Assembly: GCF_004342985.1 (NCBI RefSeq)
Contig: NZ_SMBO01000003.1
Span: 1 to 64,000, forward strand
Direction: 5' to 3'
DNA length: 64,000 nt
Origin: Novosphingobium sp. PhB57
Lineage (GTDB): Bacteria; Pseudomonadota; Alphaproteobacteria; Sphingomonadales; Sphingomonadaceae
How positions within the stretch are numbered: the first letter of the stretch is position 1; every line of letters starts with the position of its first letter. The notes beneath the pieces were generated by a model. That model did no database searches, was not told the DNA's origin, and was given only the letters and a program-made list of their open reading frames with translations. Below, piece after piece: positions 17,133 to 26,202 of this stretch. Made by a program: the position numbers and the translations under genes.

Positions 17133-18347
17133 ATGCATGTTCCGATAACCACGACCGCGGATGACGCGGGGCCCGGCGCTGCACCATGGAGTGCAGTTCT
17201 GGCAATGACACTGTGTGCTTTCGCGCTGGTGTCGTCGGAGTTTCTTCCGGTCAGCCTCCTTACCCCGATGGCGCGCGACATGATCATCAGCGAAGGGCAG
17301 GCCGGACAGGCCATTGCCGCGTCCGGTCTGTTCGCTGTTCTGACCAGCCTTTCGATATCGTCGCTCACGCGCAAGCTCGATCGCAAGCTTGTGATCCTGT
17401 GGTTGACGGGGCTTATGATCGTATCCGGCGCCATCGTCGCCTTCGCCCCGAGTTATCCGGTGCTGCTGGCTGGGCGGGCCGTTCTCGGAATCGCAATCGG
17501 CGGTTGCTGGTCTATGTCGACGGCAGTGCTCATGCGCATCTCGAATGGAGCGTTTCTTCCACGGGCCATCGCGACGCTTCAGGGCGGAAGTGCATTGGCG
17601 ACGGCCGTGGCGGCGCCGATGGGCAGTTTGCTCGGCTCTGTCGTGGGCTGGCGCGGCGCATTTTTCTGTCTTGTCCCGCTCGCGGCGCTCGCGCTGATAT
17701 GGCAGGCAGTCAGCCTTCCCAAGCTTCCTGCCCAGCACGGATCGCGGCAACCGAGCGTCATCACCCTTTTGAGCAAGCCCGGCATTTTCATCGGACTGAT
17801 CGCCGTAGCTGTCCTATTCATGGGGCAGTTCGCCCTCTTCACCTACCTGCGCCCGTTTCTCGAAACCGTCACCCATGTCGACATATCCTGGCTATCGATC
17901 ATCCTGCTGTTGATCGGCCTGTCGGGTCTTGCCGGAACGGCCGCCATAGGGCCGCTCGTCGCAATGAACCTGCGCAGGGTGCTCGTGGTCATACCGGCCT
18001 TGATGGCTGGCGTTGCCCTTGCATTGGCAAGCTTCGGTGGCTCGTTCTGGCCGACCGTCCTGCTGCTTGCGGCATGGGGCCTGATTGCCACACCGGCGCC
18101 GGTAGGATGGTTTACCTGGCTCTCTCAGGTGCTTCCCGATGATGCCGAGGCCGGCGGCGGATTGATGGTCGCTGTCATTCAACTGGCCATCACGCTCGGC
18201 GCGACCATGGGCGGCGCCATCTTCGATGCCACCGGCGTGCGGGCCACTTTCGAAGTCAGCGCGGCTCTGCTGGTCCTTGCCGCATTCCTTGCCGCAATGG
18301 CTGCGCGTCGAGCCGGGCAACGATCCGAACTCTCGCCAGTCTCCTGA
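17133..18347 (+). CDS. MFS efflux transporter, DHA1 family (NepI/AraJ-like)
   Basis: About 404 residues from ATG 17133 (MHVPITTTADDAG), with AAGG eight bases upstream; a longer frame upstream is the shadow of the truncated hydrolase. Twelve hydrophobic segments are visible between residues 20 and 395. The loop after helix 2 and the GRAVLGIAIGGCWSMSTAVLMR segment match the drug/purine-ribonucleoside efflux branch (NepI, YdhP, AraJ). The role is probably export of a small metabolite or drug. It follows the truncated hydrolase by 4 bp, and a short orphan start (18369) follows it. Confidence 0.88.
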   Translation: MHVPITTTADDAGPGAAPWSAVLAMTLCAFALVSSEFLPVSLLTPMARDMIISEGQAGQAIAASGLFAVLTSLSISSLTRKLDRKLVILWLTGLMIVSGAIVAFAPSYPVLLAGRAVLGIAIGGCWSMSTAVLMRISNGAFLPRAIATLQGGSALATAVAAPMGSLLGSVVGWRGAFFCLVPLAALALIWQAVSLPKLPAQHGSRQPSVITLLSKPGIFIGLIAVAVLFMGQFALFTYLRPFLETVTHVDISWLSIILLLIGLSGLAGTAAIGPLVAMNLRRVLVVIPALMAGVALALASFGGSFWPTVLLLAAWGLIATPAPVGWFTWLSQVLPDDAEAGGGLMVAVIQLAITLGATMGGAIFDATGVRATFEVSAALLVLAAFLAAMAARRAGQRSELSPVS

Positions 18348-18368
18348 CCGATCAACAAGGACATCTAC

Positions 18369-18416
18369 ATGCGCGATATCACTGCCGAGGTTTCGTGGAA
18401 CATCGGGACAGCTTGA
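18369..18416 (+). pseudogene. possible 15-codon gene remnant after the MFS gene
   Basis: An ATG preceded by AAGGA opens a 15-codon frame (MRDITAEVSWNIGTA, then TGA). The good ribosome site 21 bp after the MFS stop suggests the start of a former third operon gene whose body has been lost. There is too little sequence to identify it. Confidence 0.25.
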
Positions 18417-18488
18417 AAGTTCTAAAGAACGAGCTGCTCCGAACATGTCGGCGCAGCGTTGGTGTAGTTAGTCTAAGGGAGAGCACTC

Positions 18489-18656
18489 ATGTTTCGCTGG
18501 GCAATAATTTTTGCTGTCGTCGCATTGATCGCTGCGCTTCTGGGTTTTGGCGGCGTTGCAGGCCTCTCGGCCAGTCTCGCAAAGGTCTTCCTGCTGGTGG
18601 CGGCCGTAATCCTGGTTCTCGGCTTCTTCTTTGGTCGCGGCACAAGGGTACCCTGA
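18489..18656 (+). CDS. DUF1328 (YtjA-like) small membrane protein
   Basis: A 55-residue protein, [20 protein letters not shown] onward, ending in [10 protein letters not shown]. Two hydrophobic helices are separated by [12 protein letters not shown]; this is the full length and pattern of DUF1328/YtjA proteins, whose function is unknown. The ATG has AAGGGAGAG nine bases upstream. It stands alone, with a strong inverted repeat downstream at 18715. In other proteobacteria the family is often induced under general stress; nothing here shows that directly. Confidence 0.9.
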   Translation: MFRWAIIFAVVALIAALLGFGGVAGLSASLAKVFLLVAAVILVLGFFFGRGTRVP

Positions 18657-18714
18657 AGCTTTTCGGCTCGATGAAACGCTCTGTGTAGAGACGTTTGTTT
18701 GGGTCCTGGTAAAG

Positions 18715-18758
18715 GCCGTGCGGCAGAAGCGCTCATAGCAGCGCTTCTGCCGCACGGC
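18715..18758. terminator. 19-bp perfect inverted repeat, probable terminator
   Basis: Left arm 18715-18733 and right arm 18740-18758 (AGCGCTTCTGCCGCACGGC) are exactly complementary around a 6-base loop. It begins 59 bp after the DUF1328 stop. There is no U tract on either side, so termination may need Rho, or the hairpin may protect the 3' end of the transcript. Confidence 0.55.
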
Positions 18759-18825
18759 TGTCCGGTATCACTTCTAGGCCAGCTGTTTTGCTGGAATCCA
18801 GCATTCAGAGGAACATGAGTTGACT

Positions 18826-19089
18826 ATGCTTGCAATCACGGCTGCAGACCGGGAAGCGGCGAAAACGCTGCGTGAGGCGCTGGCCGAAGTATCCGACTTC
18901 TGGCACTGCCCTGGTGACGAGGGAATACTCTGCCAGGTTCTTGCCGCGCATCGTATCCAGGCTGAGCGCCGGCTTTTCGAACAGCTCGCCGGTTCCCTGG
19001 TCGTTCCGACGTCAGAACCGAACTTGAAACTGAGCAATTCCGCCCCGGCCCTTTCAGATCACCATCGCCATCTGCGGCTTCGCCCTTAG
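18826..19089 (+). CDS. small hypothetical protein
   Basis: About 87 residues from ATG 18826 (MLAITAADREAAKTLREAL). The N-terminal two thirds look like a real soluble protein with helical segments (EALAEVSDFWHCPGDEGILC, RIQAERRLFEQLAG), but I recognise no family. The last 12 codons overlap the 3' end of the convergent AraC gene and read as low-quality sequence, so the original C-terminus may be lost. The ribosome site (GAGG) is 14 bases upstream, which is weak. Confidence 0.4.
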   Translation: MLAITAADREAAKTLREALAEVSDFWHCPGDEGILCQVLAAHRIQAERRLFEQLAGSLVVPTSEPNLKLSNSAPALSDHHRHLRLRP

Positions 19090-19950
19090 CCGTCCCATGT
19101 CGCGGACGGGCGGGGCGCCGAAGAGTCGACGATATTCGCGGCTGAACTGAGAAGGACTGTCATAGCCGACGCGGAAGCCCGCCTCTGCCGCGTCGAGCCG
19201 GTCGGCCAGCATCAGCGCCCGCGCTTCCTGCAACCGCAGCTGCTTTTGATATTGCAGCGGGGTCATGGCGGTGGCGCGGCGGAAGTGGTCATGGAAGCTC
19301 GACAGGCTCATGCCGGCCAAAGCGGCAAGGTGCGCACCGCTGAACGGCTCGCGGAAATGGGTCTTGAGCCAGGCGATCGCCTGCGCGATCTGGCCGGTGC
19401 GGCTTTCGCCGCTGGCGATGGCTCGCAGCACGCTTCCGCCCGGCCCGGTCATCAGCCGCACCAGCAATTCCCGCTCGATCAGCGGTGCGAGCAGCGGCGC
19501 ATTCACTGGATCGCTGAGCAATGCCGTCAGCCGCGTCGCCGCGTCGATCAGTTCAGGCGTCATCGGGTGTAACGTCATCCCGCTGCTCTCATCCGCGCCC
19601 GCCGGCAGGGGCGGCAGGGTCAGCGCGATCTCCGACAGCAGGGCGGGGTCGAGATAGAGGCAAAAACAGAGATAAGGCGCGTCCGCGCTCGCCTGCGTCA
19701 CCGCGCCCGTGATGGGCAAGTCGAGCGAGGCGACGAGATAGCTGGCGGGGCCATAGTCTATCACCGCATCGCCCAGCAGCACGCGCTTGCCCCCCTGCGC
19801 GATGATGCACAGCGCCGGGCGCTGCACCATATGCACCGGCTCGCCGCGCTGGGCCGAGCGGACCAGCGCCAGTCGAGCGATGGGCGTATCCATGATGCCG
19901 TCGCGCTCGGCGTATCGGGCAATCTGCTCAGCCAGTTCCTGATGCGCCAT
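19054..19950 (-). CDS. AraC-family transcriptional regulator
   Basis: A 298-residue regulator starting at ATG 19950 (MAHQELAEQIARYAE); a much longer frame upstream is antisense to the SDR gene. The N-terminal AraC_N domain covers about residues 20-180 (PALCIIAQGGKRVLLGD and the ligand-pocket region), and the double HTH about 200-290 (LAALAGMSLSSFHDHFRRAT; FRVGYDSPSQFSREYRRLFG). It is divergent from the SDR at 20140 with about 190 bp between the starts. This AraC/SDR arrangement is common in proteobacteria and suggests that it activates the SDR. Confidence 0.92.
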   Translation of the reverse strand: MAHQELAEQIARYAERDGIMDTPIARLALVRSAQRGEPVHMVQRPALCIIAQGGKRVLLGDAVIDYGPASYLVASLDLPITGAVTQASADAPYLCFCLYLDPALLSEIALTLPPLPAGADESSGMTLHPMTPELIDAATRLTALLSDPVNAPLLAPLIERELLVRLMTGPGGSVLRAIASGESRTGQIAQAIAWLKTHFREPFSGAHLAALAGMSLSSFHDHFRRATAMTPLQYQKQLRLQEARALMLADRLDAAEAGFRVGYDSPSQFSREYRRLFGAPPVRDMGRLRAKPQMAMVI

Positions 19951-20139
19951 CAACGCTACTTCCTCAGAGGTCGGTAAGATCAGCCTACACGGCTGGCCAC
20001 GGCCGATCCACCCCGATGCGGGCAATCTGGAATATCGTGCAATCATCCCGGATGACCGTTCTACCGCCTCCCGACCAGATAGCGCCATGTAGAGGGCATC
20101 GGATCGATGGTTCGGTCCGCCCGAACAGGAGTGACTATC

Positions 20140-20871
20140 ATGGCTATCGAGGACAAGGTCATCGCGATTACCGGCGCCAGCAGCGGCATCGGCGAAGGCA
20201 CGGCGCGGCTGCTGGCGGCGCGCGGCGCGAAGCTGATGCTGGGAGCGCGCCGCACCGACCGGCTCGCCGCGCTGGCGGAGGAATTGAACGCAGCGGGAGG
20301 CGCGGTAGCCTTCCGGTCGCTCGACGTCACCGACCGCGCCGATTTCGAGGCGTTCATCGCCGCGACGGAGGCCGAATATGGCCGCGTCGATGTGCTGGTC
20401 AACAATGCGGGCCTGATGCCGCTGTCGCGCTTCGACAGCCTGAAGGTCGATGAATGGGACCGGATGATCGACGTCAACATCCGCGGCGTCCTGCACGGCA
20501 TAGCCGCCGCCCTCCCTCGCTTCAAAGGCCAGGGCAGCGGCCAGTTCGTCAACATTTCCTCGATCGGCGGCTATGCCGTGTGGCCGACCTGCGGTGTCTA
20601 CAGCGCAACCAAATATGCCGTGCGCGCGATCTCCGAAGCGCTGCGCATGGAGCATGACGACATTCGCGTCACCACCATCGCGCCGGGCGTGGTGGAGTCG
20701 GAACTTGCCCACACGATCACCGATCCGGTCGCGGCGCAGGCGATGGTCGATTTCCGCTCCATCGCGCTCACCCCGGACGCGATCGCGCGCGCCATCGCCT
20801 ATGCGGTGGAGCAGCCTGCGGATGTGGACGTCAATACCTTGATCGTGCGGCCGGTTCGCTCAACGATCTGA
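20140..20871 (+). CDS. SDR-family NAD(P)-dependent oxidoreductase (YdfG-like)
   Basis: A 243-residue classical SDR from ATG 20140 (MAIEDKVIAITG), with AGGAG eight bases upstream; an in-frame GTG at 20107 is less likely. TGASSGIG lies near residue 11, NNAG near 88, and the catalytic NISSIGG plus YSATK near 137-156. The pattern fits the SDR group containing serine/3-hydroxy-acid dehydrogenase YdfG and clavulanate-type reductases. It is divergent from the AraC regulator at 19950, which probably controls it. The substrate is not evident. Confidence 0.9.
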   Translation: MAIEDKVIAITGASSGIGEGTARLLAARGAKLMLGARRTDRLAALAEELNAAGGAVAFRSLDVTDRADFEAFIAATEAEYGRVDVLVNNAGLMPLSRFDSLKVDEWDRMIDVNIRGVLHGIAAALPRFKGQGSGQFVNISSIGGYAVWPTCGVYSATKYAVRAISEALRMEHDDIRVTTIAPGVVESELAHTITDPVAAQAMVDFRSIALTPDAIARAIAYAVEQPADVDVNTLIVRPVRSTI

Positions 20872-20990
20872 CCGGGATGGGGGGCATCTGCATATTGCCC
20901 CCCGTAACTCGCTGCAGCCAAAGTCCTGCCCAGGCGGCCAGTGCGGCAGCTTGCGGAATCCGCCGGGGCCGCAGCGAGCCACCCCTCGCC

Positions 20991-21335
20991 TTAGATCGTT
21001 GGACGCTGCTCATCGAAATCGCGTTTTGCAGTGATTTGGATTTCAACCGTCACTCTGTCGGCGAGATTGATCGAGCCGGTCTTCCTGACCGCTGCCTTGA
21101 CTGGCAAAAGATAGCTGTCTCCCTTCGGAAAAAGAGAGGTCGTGAACGGGATTTCATTTACGACTGCATGCACGGGCACCACGCCCCAGCCATAGCTGGC
21201 TATCCGGGCGGCATAGCGCACCTCATCCACGCAATCGGTGGGCACGGCAACGAAGAAGAAGGGCGCGGGCCCGCGCCATTCGAAGACTTCGCCCACGAAG
21301 GCGAAGCGCGCGAGAGGGGAAGTATCGAACGGCAT
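20991..21335 (-). CDS. DUF1905 domain protein
   Basis: About 114 residues, starting at ATG 21335 (MPFDTSPLARFAFVGEV). The frame is open to a GTG at 21401, but the extra 22 residues are hydrophobic and not part of the family. The FVGEVFEWRGPAPFFFVAVP segment, GWGVVPV, FTTSLFPKGDSYLLPVK and RVTVEIQI match the DUF1905 beta-barrel family of about 95 residues. Its function is unknown; the domain is sometimes fused to bacteriocin-protection YdeI/OmpD-associated domains. It is convergent with the SDR before it and divergent from the TetR gene. No ribosome site is clear for either start. Confidence 0.75.
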   Translation of the reverse strand: MPFDTSPLARFAFVGEVFEWRGPAPFFFVAVPTDCVDEVRYAARIASYGWGVVPVHAVVNEIPFTTSLFPKGDSYLLPVKAAVRKTGSINLADRVTVEIQITAKRDFDEQRPTI

Positions 21336-21490
21336 GACGAACCAGACTATGGCAACTAAGGTACGGGCGATAGCCTCGCCGGCACGAACGATAGTCGGCA
21401 CCCGAGCGTCATTTATCGGAAAGGGGGGCTTCCACGGGAGCGGCGAAGCATTGACGTGCCGGTTGTGCGTCGTCCCAAATCGGTTACCAC

Positions 21491-22201
21491 ATGGGCAATC
21501 GATATTCCAAAGCGCGGATCACGGCAAAAGTGCAGGACAAGGTGCGGCAATCAGTGGCGGCGAAGGCAGATCAGAAGCCGGTGAGAAGAAGAGGGCGTCC
21601 GGTAGCCGCCGATTCCGCCAAGATCACACAGGACATCCTGACCGAAGCCACGCGAATGTTCCTGGAGTTGGGGTATGAAGGCACCTCAATGGATGCCGTT
21701 GCCACCAACCTGCGCATTCCGCGCACTACCCTCTACAAGCGCTTTTCAGACAAGGCGGACCTTCTCCAATCCGTGATCGATGCAAAGATTGCATCGTGGT
21801 CCGAACTCAACACCAAACGCGATCCGGCGCTGTCGCACGATCTTGTCGAGCAGCTGATCAGCTATGTCGAAGCGATGCTGCTTTGGGGGACAAAGCCCGA
21901 AGTTCGCGCCATTACCAGGCTTGCAGGCAATCTGACAGGAACGGCCGGATCGGGGTTCAGCGGCCACAACCAGAAGGGCTACCGCAGCCTCCATGCGCTC
22001 ATAGCGACTTCAATTCGCGAGTATGGCCCTGCCAGAGGGTTCGAAATGCGCGATCCGGAGGGCGCGGCAGACCTGGTGATGGCCGTGACGGGGGGAACGA
22101 TCGCCGTACGTCCCGAAGCGGAACCTTTCAAAGACGATGAGGCGAAAGTTGTCGCGAGATCCCTCGTCGAGCGCATTGTCGGCGGGGCGGGGTCCTGGTG
22201 A
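21491..22201 (+). CDS. TetR/AcrR-family transcriptional regulator
   Basis: A 236-residue TetR regulator with a basic N-terminal extension of about 40 residues (RRRGRPVAADSAKITQDIL). The HTH spans about residues 45-95 (GYEGTSMDAVATNLRIPRTTLYKRFSDKADLL), followed by a helical ligand domain. The LYKRF variant and the C-terminal AefR-like pattern fit the TetR_C_7 group. No divergent target is adjacent apart from the DUF1905 gene upstream; the secreted small protein gene lies downstream. The target and ligand are unknown. Confidence 0.88.
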   Translation: MGNRYSKARITAKVQDKVRQSVAAKADQKPVRRRGRPVAADSAKITQDILTEATRMFLELGYEGTSMDAVATNLRIPRTTLYKRFSDKADLLQSVIDAKIASWSELNTKRDPALSHDLVEQLISYVEAMLLWGTKPEVRAITRLAGNLTGTAGSGFSGHNQKGYRSLHALIATSIREYGPARGFEMRDPEGAADLVMAVTGGTIAVRPEAEPFKDDEAKVVARSLVERIVGGAGSW

Positions 22202-22373
22202 TCTGAGATCGAATTCATGATCGCCGTGACGAAATAATACAATGTGTAGCTATATTGACTTGATCGTGGCTCGATCCGATAGTCTGTCTGAACAGCGGAT
22301 AGATGCATCGAGATGACGGCGCTGGAGCCGCCACGCGCATCGATCCCAGCTCCTGTTCGGGAAAGGATTATCA

Positions 22374-22691
22374 ATGCGCGCACTTCTCTCGGCGGTATTT
22401 TTGGCTCTGGCCATGACGGGATCCGTGACGGCCTATGCCGAAACCCCGCCTGCAGCTGCCAAAACCAAAGCTGCCTACAAGGTCCAGGAAACCGACCTCG
22501 GCACGATGCTGGATGATCCGGCATCGAAGGCCATTCTGCTCAAGCATATTCCCGAGATCGTCAATAGCCCGCAGATCGAGATGGGCCGCGGAATGACGCT
22601 TGCCCAGCTCCAGCAGTTTGCCGGCGATCAGCTCACCGATGAGAAGCTGGCGACCATCCAGACCGAACTCGACGCGGTAAAGCCCAACTGA
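22374..22691 (+). CDS. secreted small helical protein of a glycan-locus family
   Basis: A 105-residue protein with a clear signal peptide (MRALLSAVFLALAMTGSVTA, cleavage about AYAE). The mature domain reads TDLGTMLDDPASKAILLKHI and ends in LATIQTELDAVK. It shares a pattern with the 98-residue protein at 31474: a short strand, then D/N-P-A, a helix with K-x-I-P, an M-rich middle and a terminal I-x-x-E-L helix. From memory this module also occurs as a C-terminal extension of sphingomonad esterases and glycosidases, but I know no function. It begins the glycan locus on the opposite strand to the GH106 gene. Confidence 0.65.
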   Translation: MRALLSAVFLALAMTGSVTAYAETPPAAAKTKAAYKVQETDLGTMLDDPASKAILLKHIPEIVNSPQIEMGRGMTLAQLQQFAGDQLTDEKLATIQTELDAVKPN

Positions 22692-22848
22692 AGCTGCCGG
22701 TTTCAGATCGGTAGGAGCCAGCAAGCTGGCCCCGCAACAAGGGCGGTCCTCGTGCAATTCGGTGGCCGCCCGCACAATTCGTGCCCGATCGAGGGGGTAG
22801 GGGACCTCTTTCTCGCCCGTCAGCAGATAGAGGACCTTGTTTTTTGTG

Positions 22849-25800
22849 CTACTTGCCCGGTTCCCCAGCGCTCTCGGTCAGAATACGCACGGGTCCCAAG
22901 AGCCCGGAAGGCCGAAGCTTCGACGTCTTGCTGTAGGCCGGAAACGCGGTCCAGGCGACTTTTGTGGCACCCGGCTGCTGGTCACCGATCAGGCGGTTCA
23001 CCCATAGATTGGCGACCTTGACCTCAAGCCGGTTGGTCCCTGACTGCAGGAACGGCGTGGCCTCGATCCTGAAAGGCGCATGCCAGACGCAGCCCACGCG
23101 TTTCCCATTGATCGAGATTTCCGCCACGTCGCGTGCATCACCGAGATCGATCCATACCTTCTGACCAGGGCGCCATCCTTTTGGCGCGGGCATCGCTACC
23201 GAGTAAGTGGCCACCCCGGAAAAATAGCGTACTCCGGGATCCGCGTCTTCGCTCAGCGATGAAAGGGTGTCTATCGCCAGGCCTGCCGGTGCCCCGCGAT
23301 CAGGCTCGAAGTGGATACGCCATCCCTTGTCGAGCTGTTCGGCCGTATGTAGCGTTGGAGATGACACCGTTGCGGCGTTTGCCTGGGCGGGTTTGCGGAA
23401 GACGACGAACACCGCATCCTCGCTTGCGAGCTGGAGCGGAACAATCGTATGATCGCCTTCGATCCGGTAGGAAACCGGTTCGCTTTTTCCGGTGGTTGCG
23501 CGCCAGAGCTCGGGCAGCTTCCCGGTGATCCGAAAGCGTGCTTCCACATTCTCAGCGCGGTCCTTGCGGTTGCTGACGAAGTAAACATCCCCATCGGCAA
23601 GCCGACGATGCTGGAAGAGGAGCGAACGGCCTTCCTCGCCTGGGTAATCGAAATCAGGAACAGCGCCGATCGAGCCCAGAGCCGAGGCCAAGTCTTGACC
23701 TGCAACAACCTTGCCGCGACCGATCCGGGTGACAGCGCTGCCGAGCCACAACTTCTTCACGAGGGCATCGAAGGCTGCGGGATCGTCGGCGAGGCTGGGT
23801 GAAGCGACCGGTGCTTCACCGACGATCGTCGCGCCCTGTTCCGCCAGATCGGCAAGGCGCTGAAGCACGGGCAGCGTCATGAACCGGCTCGATCCGCCGA
23901 GGAAGAGCACTCGATAGCGCGCTCCGCTGGGCATCACGAGATCGGATCCGTCGACCGAGGCGAGGCGGAGGAGAGCGTCGGTGTTGAGGAAATCGTAGCC
24001 GTATTGCCGCGGCACTTCGCTGGGCAGCCCGCCGGCAAAGAGGCTCGTCAGAGGGGCTTCCTCACCATAGAAGTAGGCGACATCGGCAACGCCATGCCCC
24101 TGCTGTAGCATGTAGGCACTGCGGGCGATGTAATCGATCCATGGCTTTGCCAGTTCGGCCCAGGTTTCATGGCGCGTGAAGTATTGCCCGAACATGCCGA
24201 GCGAAAGGCCTGGGACTTTATCGTCGACGGGTTGGTGCACTGACGTGTGGATGACGGGGCGGTTGATCCCGAGCGCGAATTCATAGTCGATGATCGACTT
24301 CAGCTCGTTGGGGCCGGTGGCCCAGGGCATCATGATCGAGGTCAGCGATTCAGCTGCGGCGATGTTCTGCCCGTAGACATGCGCAACCGAAGCGGCGCCT
24401 TTGACATCGGCGACGAAGGCGCCGGGCATTGTTGCATTACGCGGGACATACCACATTGCCGCCATGGGATAACTTGCGAAGCTACGCATCTGCATATCGT
24501 CGCCGAGCGTGCTGCGGGCATTCTCCACGGCTTCGCCATATGTCGTCAGGCCGTTTTCCCGGGCGACCTTGGCAATCGTTCCATAGTGCTCGGTTGCATG
24601 AAGCTCGCCGATCGTCCGGCGAAAGTCGTAAAGGAAAGCATCGCTTTGCTGGCGTGAGCCGACGATGGCGCCGGTGAGTACCGGAAGCCACGGCGTCAGT
24701 TCATAGCCGCGCAGGCGGCGAAATTGGGCGGCCATGTCGCCGGTCCAATTGAATGGACCGACCTCGGTGGAGTCGTTGACCAGCGCCCGCACACCGGCCT
24801 CGCCAAACAGCGAAGCACCGGCAGCGGTGCGATAGGTTTCAAAATAGTGCTCAAGATAGCGGCGCACCGCGCCGGCATCCATCTTGTCCACCTCAAGTCC
24901 GGTGGCTTCCGCGCTCGCGGGATGGTTGGCCTTGCCGATCAGGGACCAACCAAGCCGAACGATTCGCCATGTCCCGGCAGGCGGCTTCCAGTCAATCGTA
25001 CCATCGGGACGGATGTTGTCCGTCAGATCGATCACGTCGCGCGATTTCAACGCCGAAGCATCCGCGTTTACGCCCGTATCGAGGGCATAGAAGTCGGATA
25101 CTGTCGAGAAGCCCGCTTTCGCCTCGAACATATTGACCCGGTCCTCGGACGAGAGGCTCAGTTCGCGGATCTCAAGTTTAGGCGGAACGCCGCTACCGAA
25201 AGCCGCGCGCGCGCCTTCGCGCTGGGCAAACACCACGCGGAAATGGGTCGCAGTCGTGGCAGCGAAGCCGACCGTGCTGGGGGCGTCACTGACCGGGATA
25301 TCGATAACCTTGGTCCAGGACTGCCCATCGGTGCTAGATTCAAGGCGAGGAAGAAGGCCTGGCCCGCGGGGATTGGGTGCGATACCGGGCACAAACAACG
25401 TCAGCGAGCGAACGGTCTGCGGTTTGTCGAAAGCGAGCGAGACGATCGCTGGATTGTCCCGGCTGCCGGTCTTTATCGTCGCAGATGTGGTGAGCCGGTC
25501 ATCGGACAAGGCCGCGGCGTCGATATCCGATCCGTCGGACCCTCGATAATGCGCGGGAGAAAGACCCCGCGTGTTGCCAAGGCGATAGGCAAAGGTCGCG
25601 ATGTCCTCGTAGTGCGCCGGCGCATTGGCAAGCTCACCAGGAAGATCACGGTAGGGTCCGGTCGTGTTGCGTGGAGCGGGAGCCATAAGCGGGCCGCGCG
25701 GACGTCCTGTGACCACTGTTTCGCTCCAGGAGAGCTTTTTCATGCCGTCTTCCGGGCGAACCCATGGCCCGCCAGTTTCCGACCAGCCCGGCGACGAGGC

Positions 25801-26190
25801 GATGCCGAGTTCAAGGCCGAGCTTGTCGGCCGTTGAAGCGGCCACCCTGAAAGCGCGTTGCCAATCCGGGCTCATGTAAGGGAGACGTTTGGCGACGACT
25901 TGCGGCGTATCCTGGTTTGCATCGAAATTCTGGACGCCGCCAAGGCCGATCCGGCTCATCCACTCGAGCTCCTTGCGAATCCCCTCCTCGGTGATGTTGC
26001 CGTTCATCCAGTGCCACCATACGCGGGGGCGCGCAGAAACGGGTGGCGCGCGGAACTCCGTTTCCATGGTGTCAGCAGATGCCGAGGCCGCTGCGGTGAC
26101 CGGCGCCTCGGCATGGGCTACCGAGGCAAACCAGATCGCTCCAAGCGCGCTGGCGGCGAGTAGCGAGCTTCGTGGGACGCTGCGGTTCAT
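22849..26190 (-). CDS. GH106 alpha-L-rhamnosidase, exported
   Basis: An 1113-residue protein with a signal peptide (SSLLAASALGAIWFASVAHA). It begins its catalytic part with PRVWWHWMNGNITEEGIRKE and SPGWSETGGPWVRPEDGMKK, hallmarks of GH106, and ends with a beta-sandwich containing WIDLGDARDVAEISINGKRV. Length and pattern match the Sphingomonas paucimobilis rhamnosidase RhaM and Bacteroides GH106 enzymes, which remove terminal L-rhamnose from flavonoid glycosides or pectins. It acts in the periplasm or at the surface. It lies 12 bp after the GH3 gene in one operon with the TonB receptor. Confidence 0.9.
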   Translation of the reverse strand: MNRSVPRSSLLAASALGAIWFASVAHAEAPVTAAASASADTMETEFRAPPVSARPRVWWHWMNGNITEEGIRKELEWMSRIGLGGVQNFDANQDTPQVVAKRLPYMSPDWQRAFRVAASTADKLGLELGIASSPGWSETGGPWVRPEDGMKKLSWSETVVTGRPRGPLMAPAPRNTTGPYRDLPGELANAPAHYEDIATFAYRLGNTRGLSPAHYRGSDGSDIDAAALSDDRLTTSATIKTGSRDNPAIVSLAFDKPQTVRSLTLFVPGIAPNPRGPGLLPRLESSTDGQSWTKVIDIPVSDAPSTVGFAATTATHFRVVFAQREGARAAFGSGVPPKLEIRELSLSSEDRVNMFEAKAGFSTVSDFYALDTGVNADASALKSRDVIDLTDNIRPDGTIDWKPPAGTWRIVRLGWSLIGKANHPASAEATGLEVDKMDAGAVRRYLEHYFETYRTAAGASLFGEAGVRALVNDSTEVGPFNWTGDMAAQFRRLRGYELTPWLPVLTGAIVGSRQQSDAFLYDFRRTIGELHATEHYGTIAKVARENGLTTYGEAVENARSTLGDDMQMRSFASYPMAAMWYVPRNATMPGAFVADVKGAASVAHVYGQNIAAAESLTSIMMPWATGPNELKSIIDYEFALGINRPVIHTSVHQPVDDKVPGLSLGMFGQYFTRHETWAELAKPWIDYIARSAYMLQQGHGVADVAYFYGEEAPLTSLFAGGLPSEVPRQYGYDFLNTDALLRLASVDGSDLVMPSGARYRVLFLGGSSRFMTLPVLQRLADLAEQGATIVGEAPVASPSLADDPAAFDALVKKLWLGSAVTRIGRGKVVAGQDLASALGSIGAVPDFDYPGEEGRSLLFQHRRLADGDVYFVSNRKDRAENVEARFRITGKLPELWRATTGKSEPVSYRIEGDHTIVPLQLASEDAVFVVFRKPAQANAATVSSPTLHTAEQLDKGWRIHFEPDRGAPAGLAIDTLSSLSEDADPGVRYFSGVATYSVAMPAPKGWRPGQKVWIDLGDARDVAEISINGKRVGCVWHAPFRIEATPFLQSGTNRLEVKVANLWVNRLIGDQQPGATKVAWTAFPAYSKTSKLRPSGLLGPVRILTESAGEPGK

Positions 26191-26202
26191 GTCAAAAGTC
26201 CC

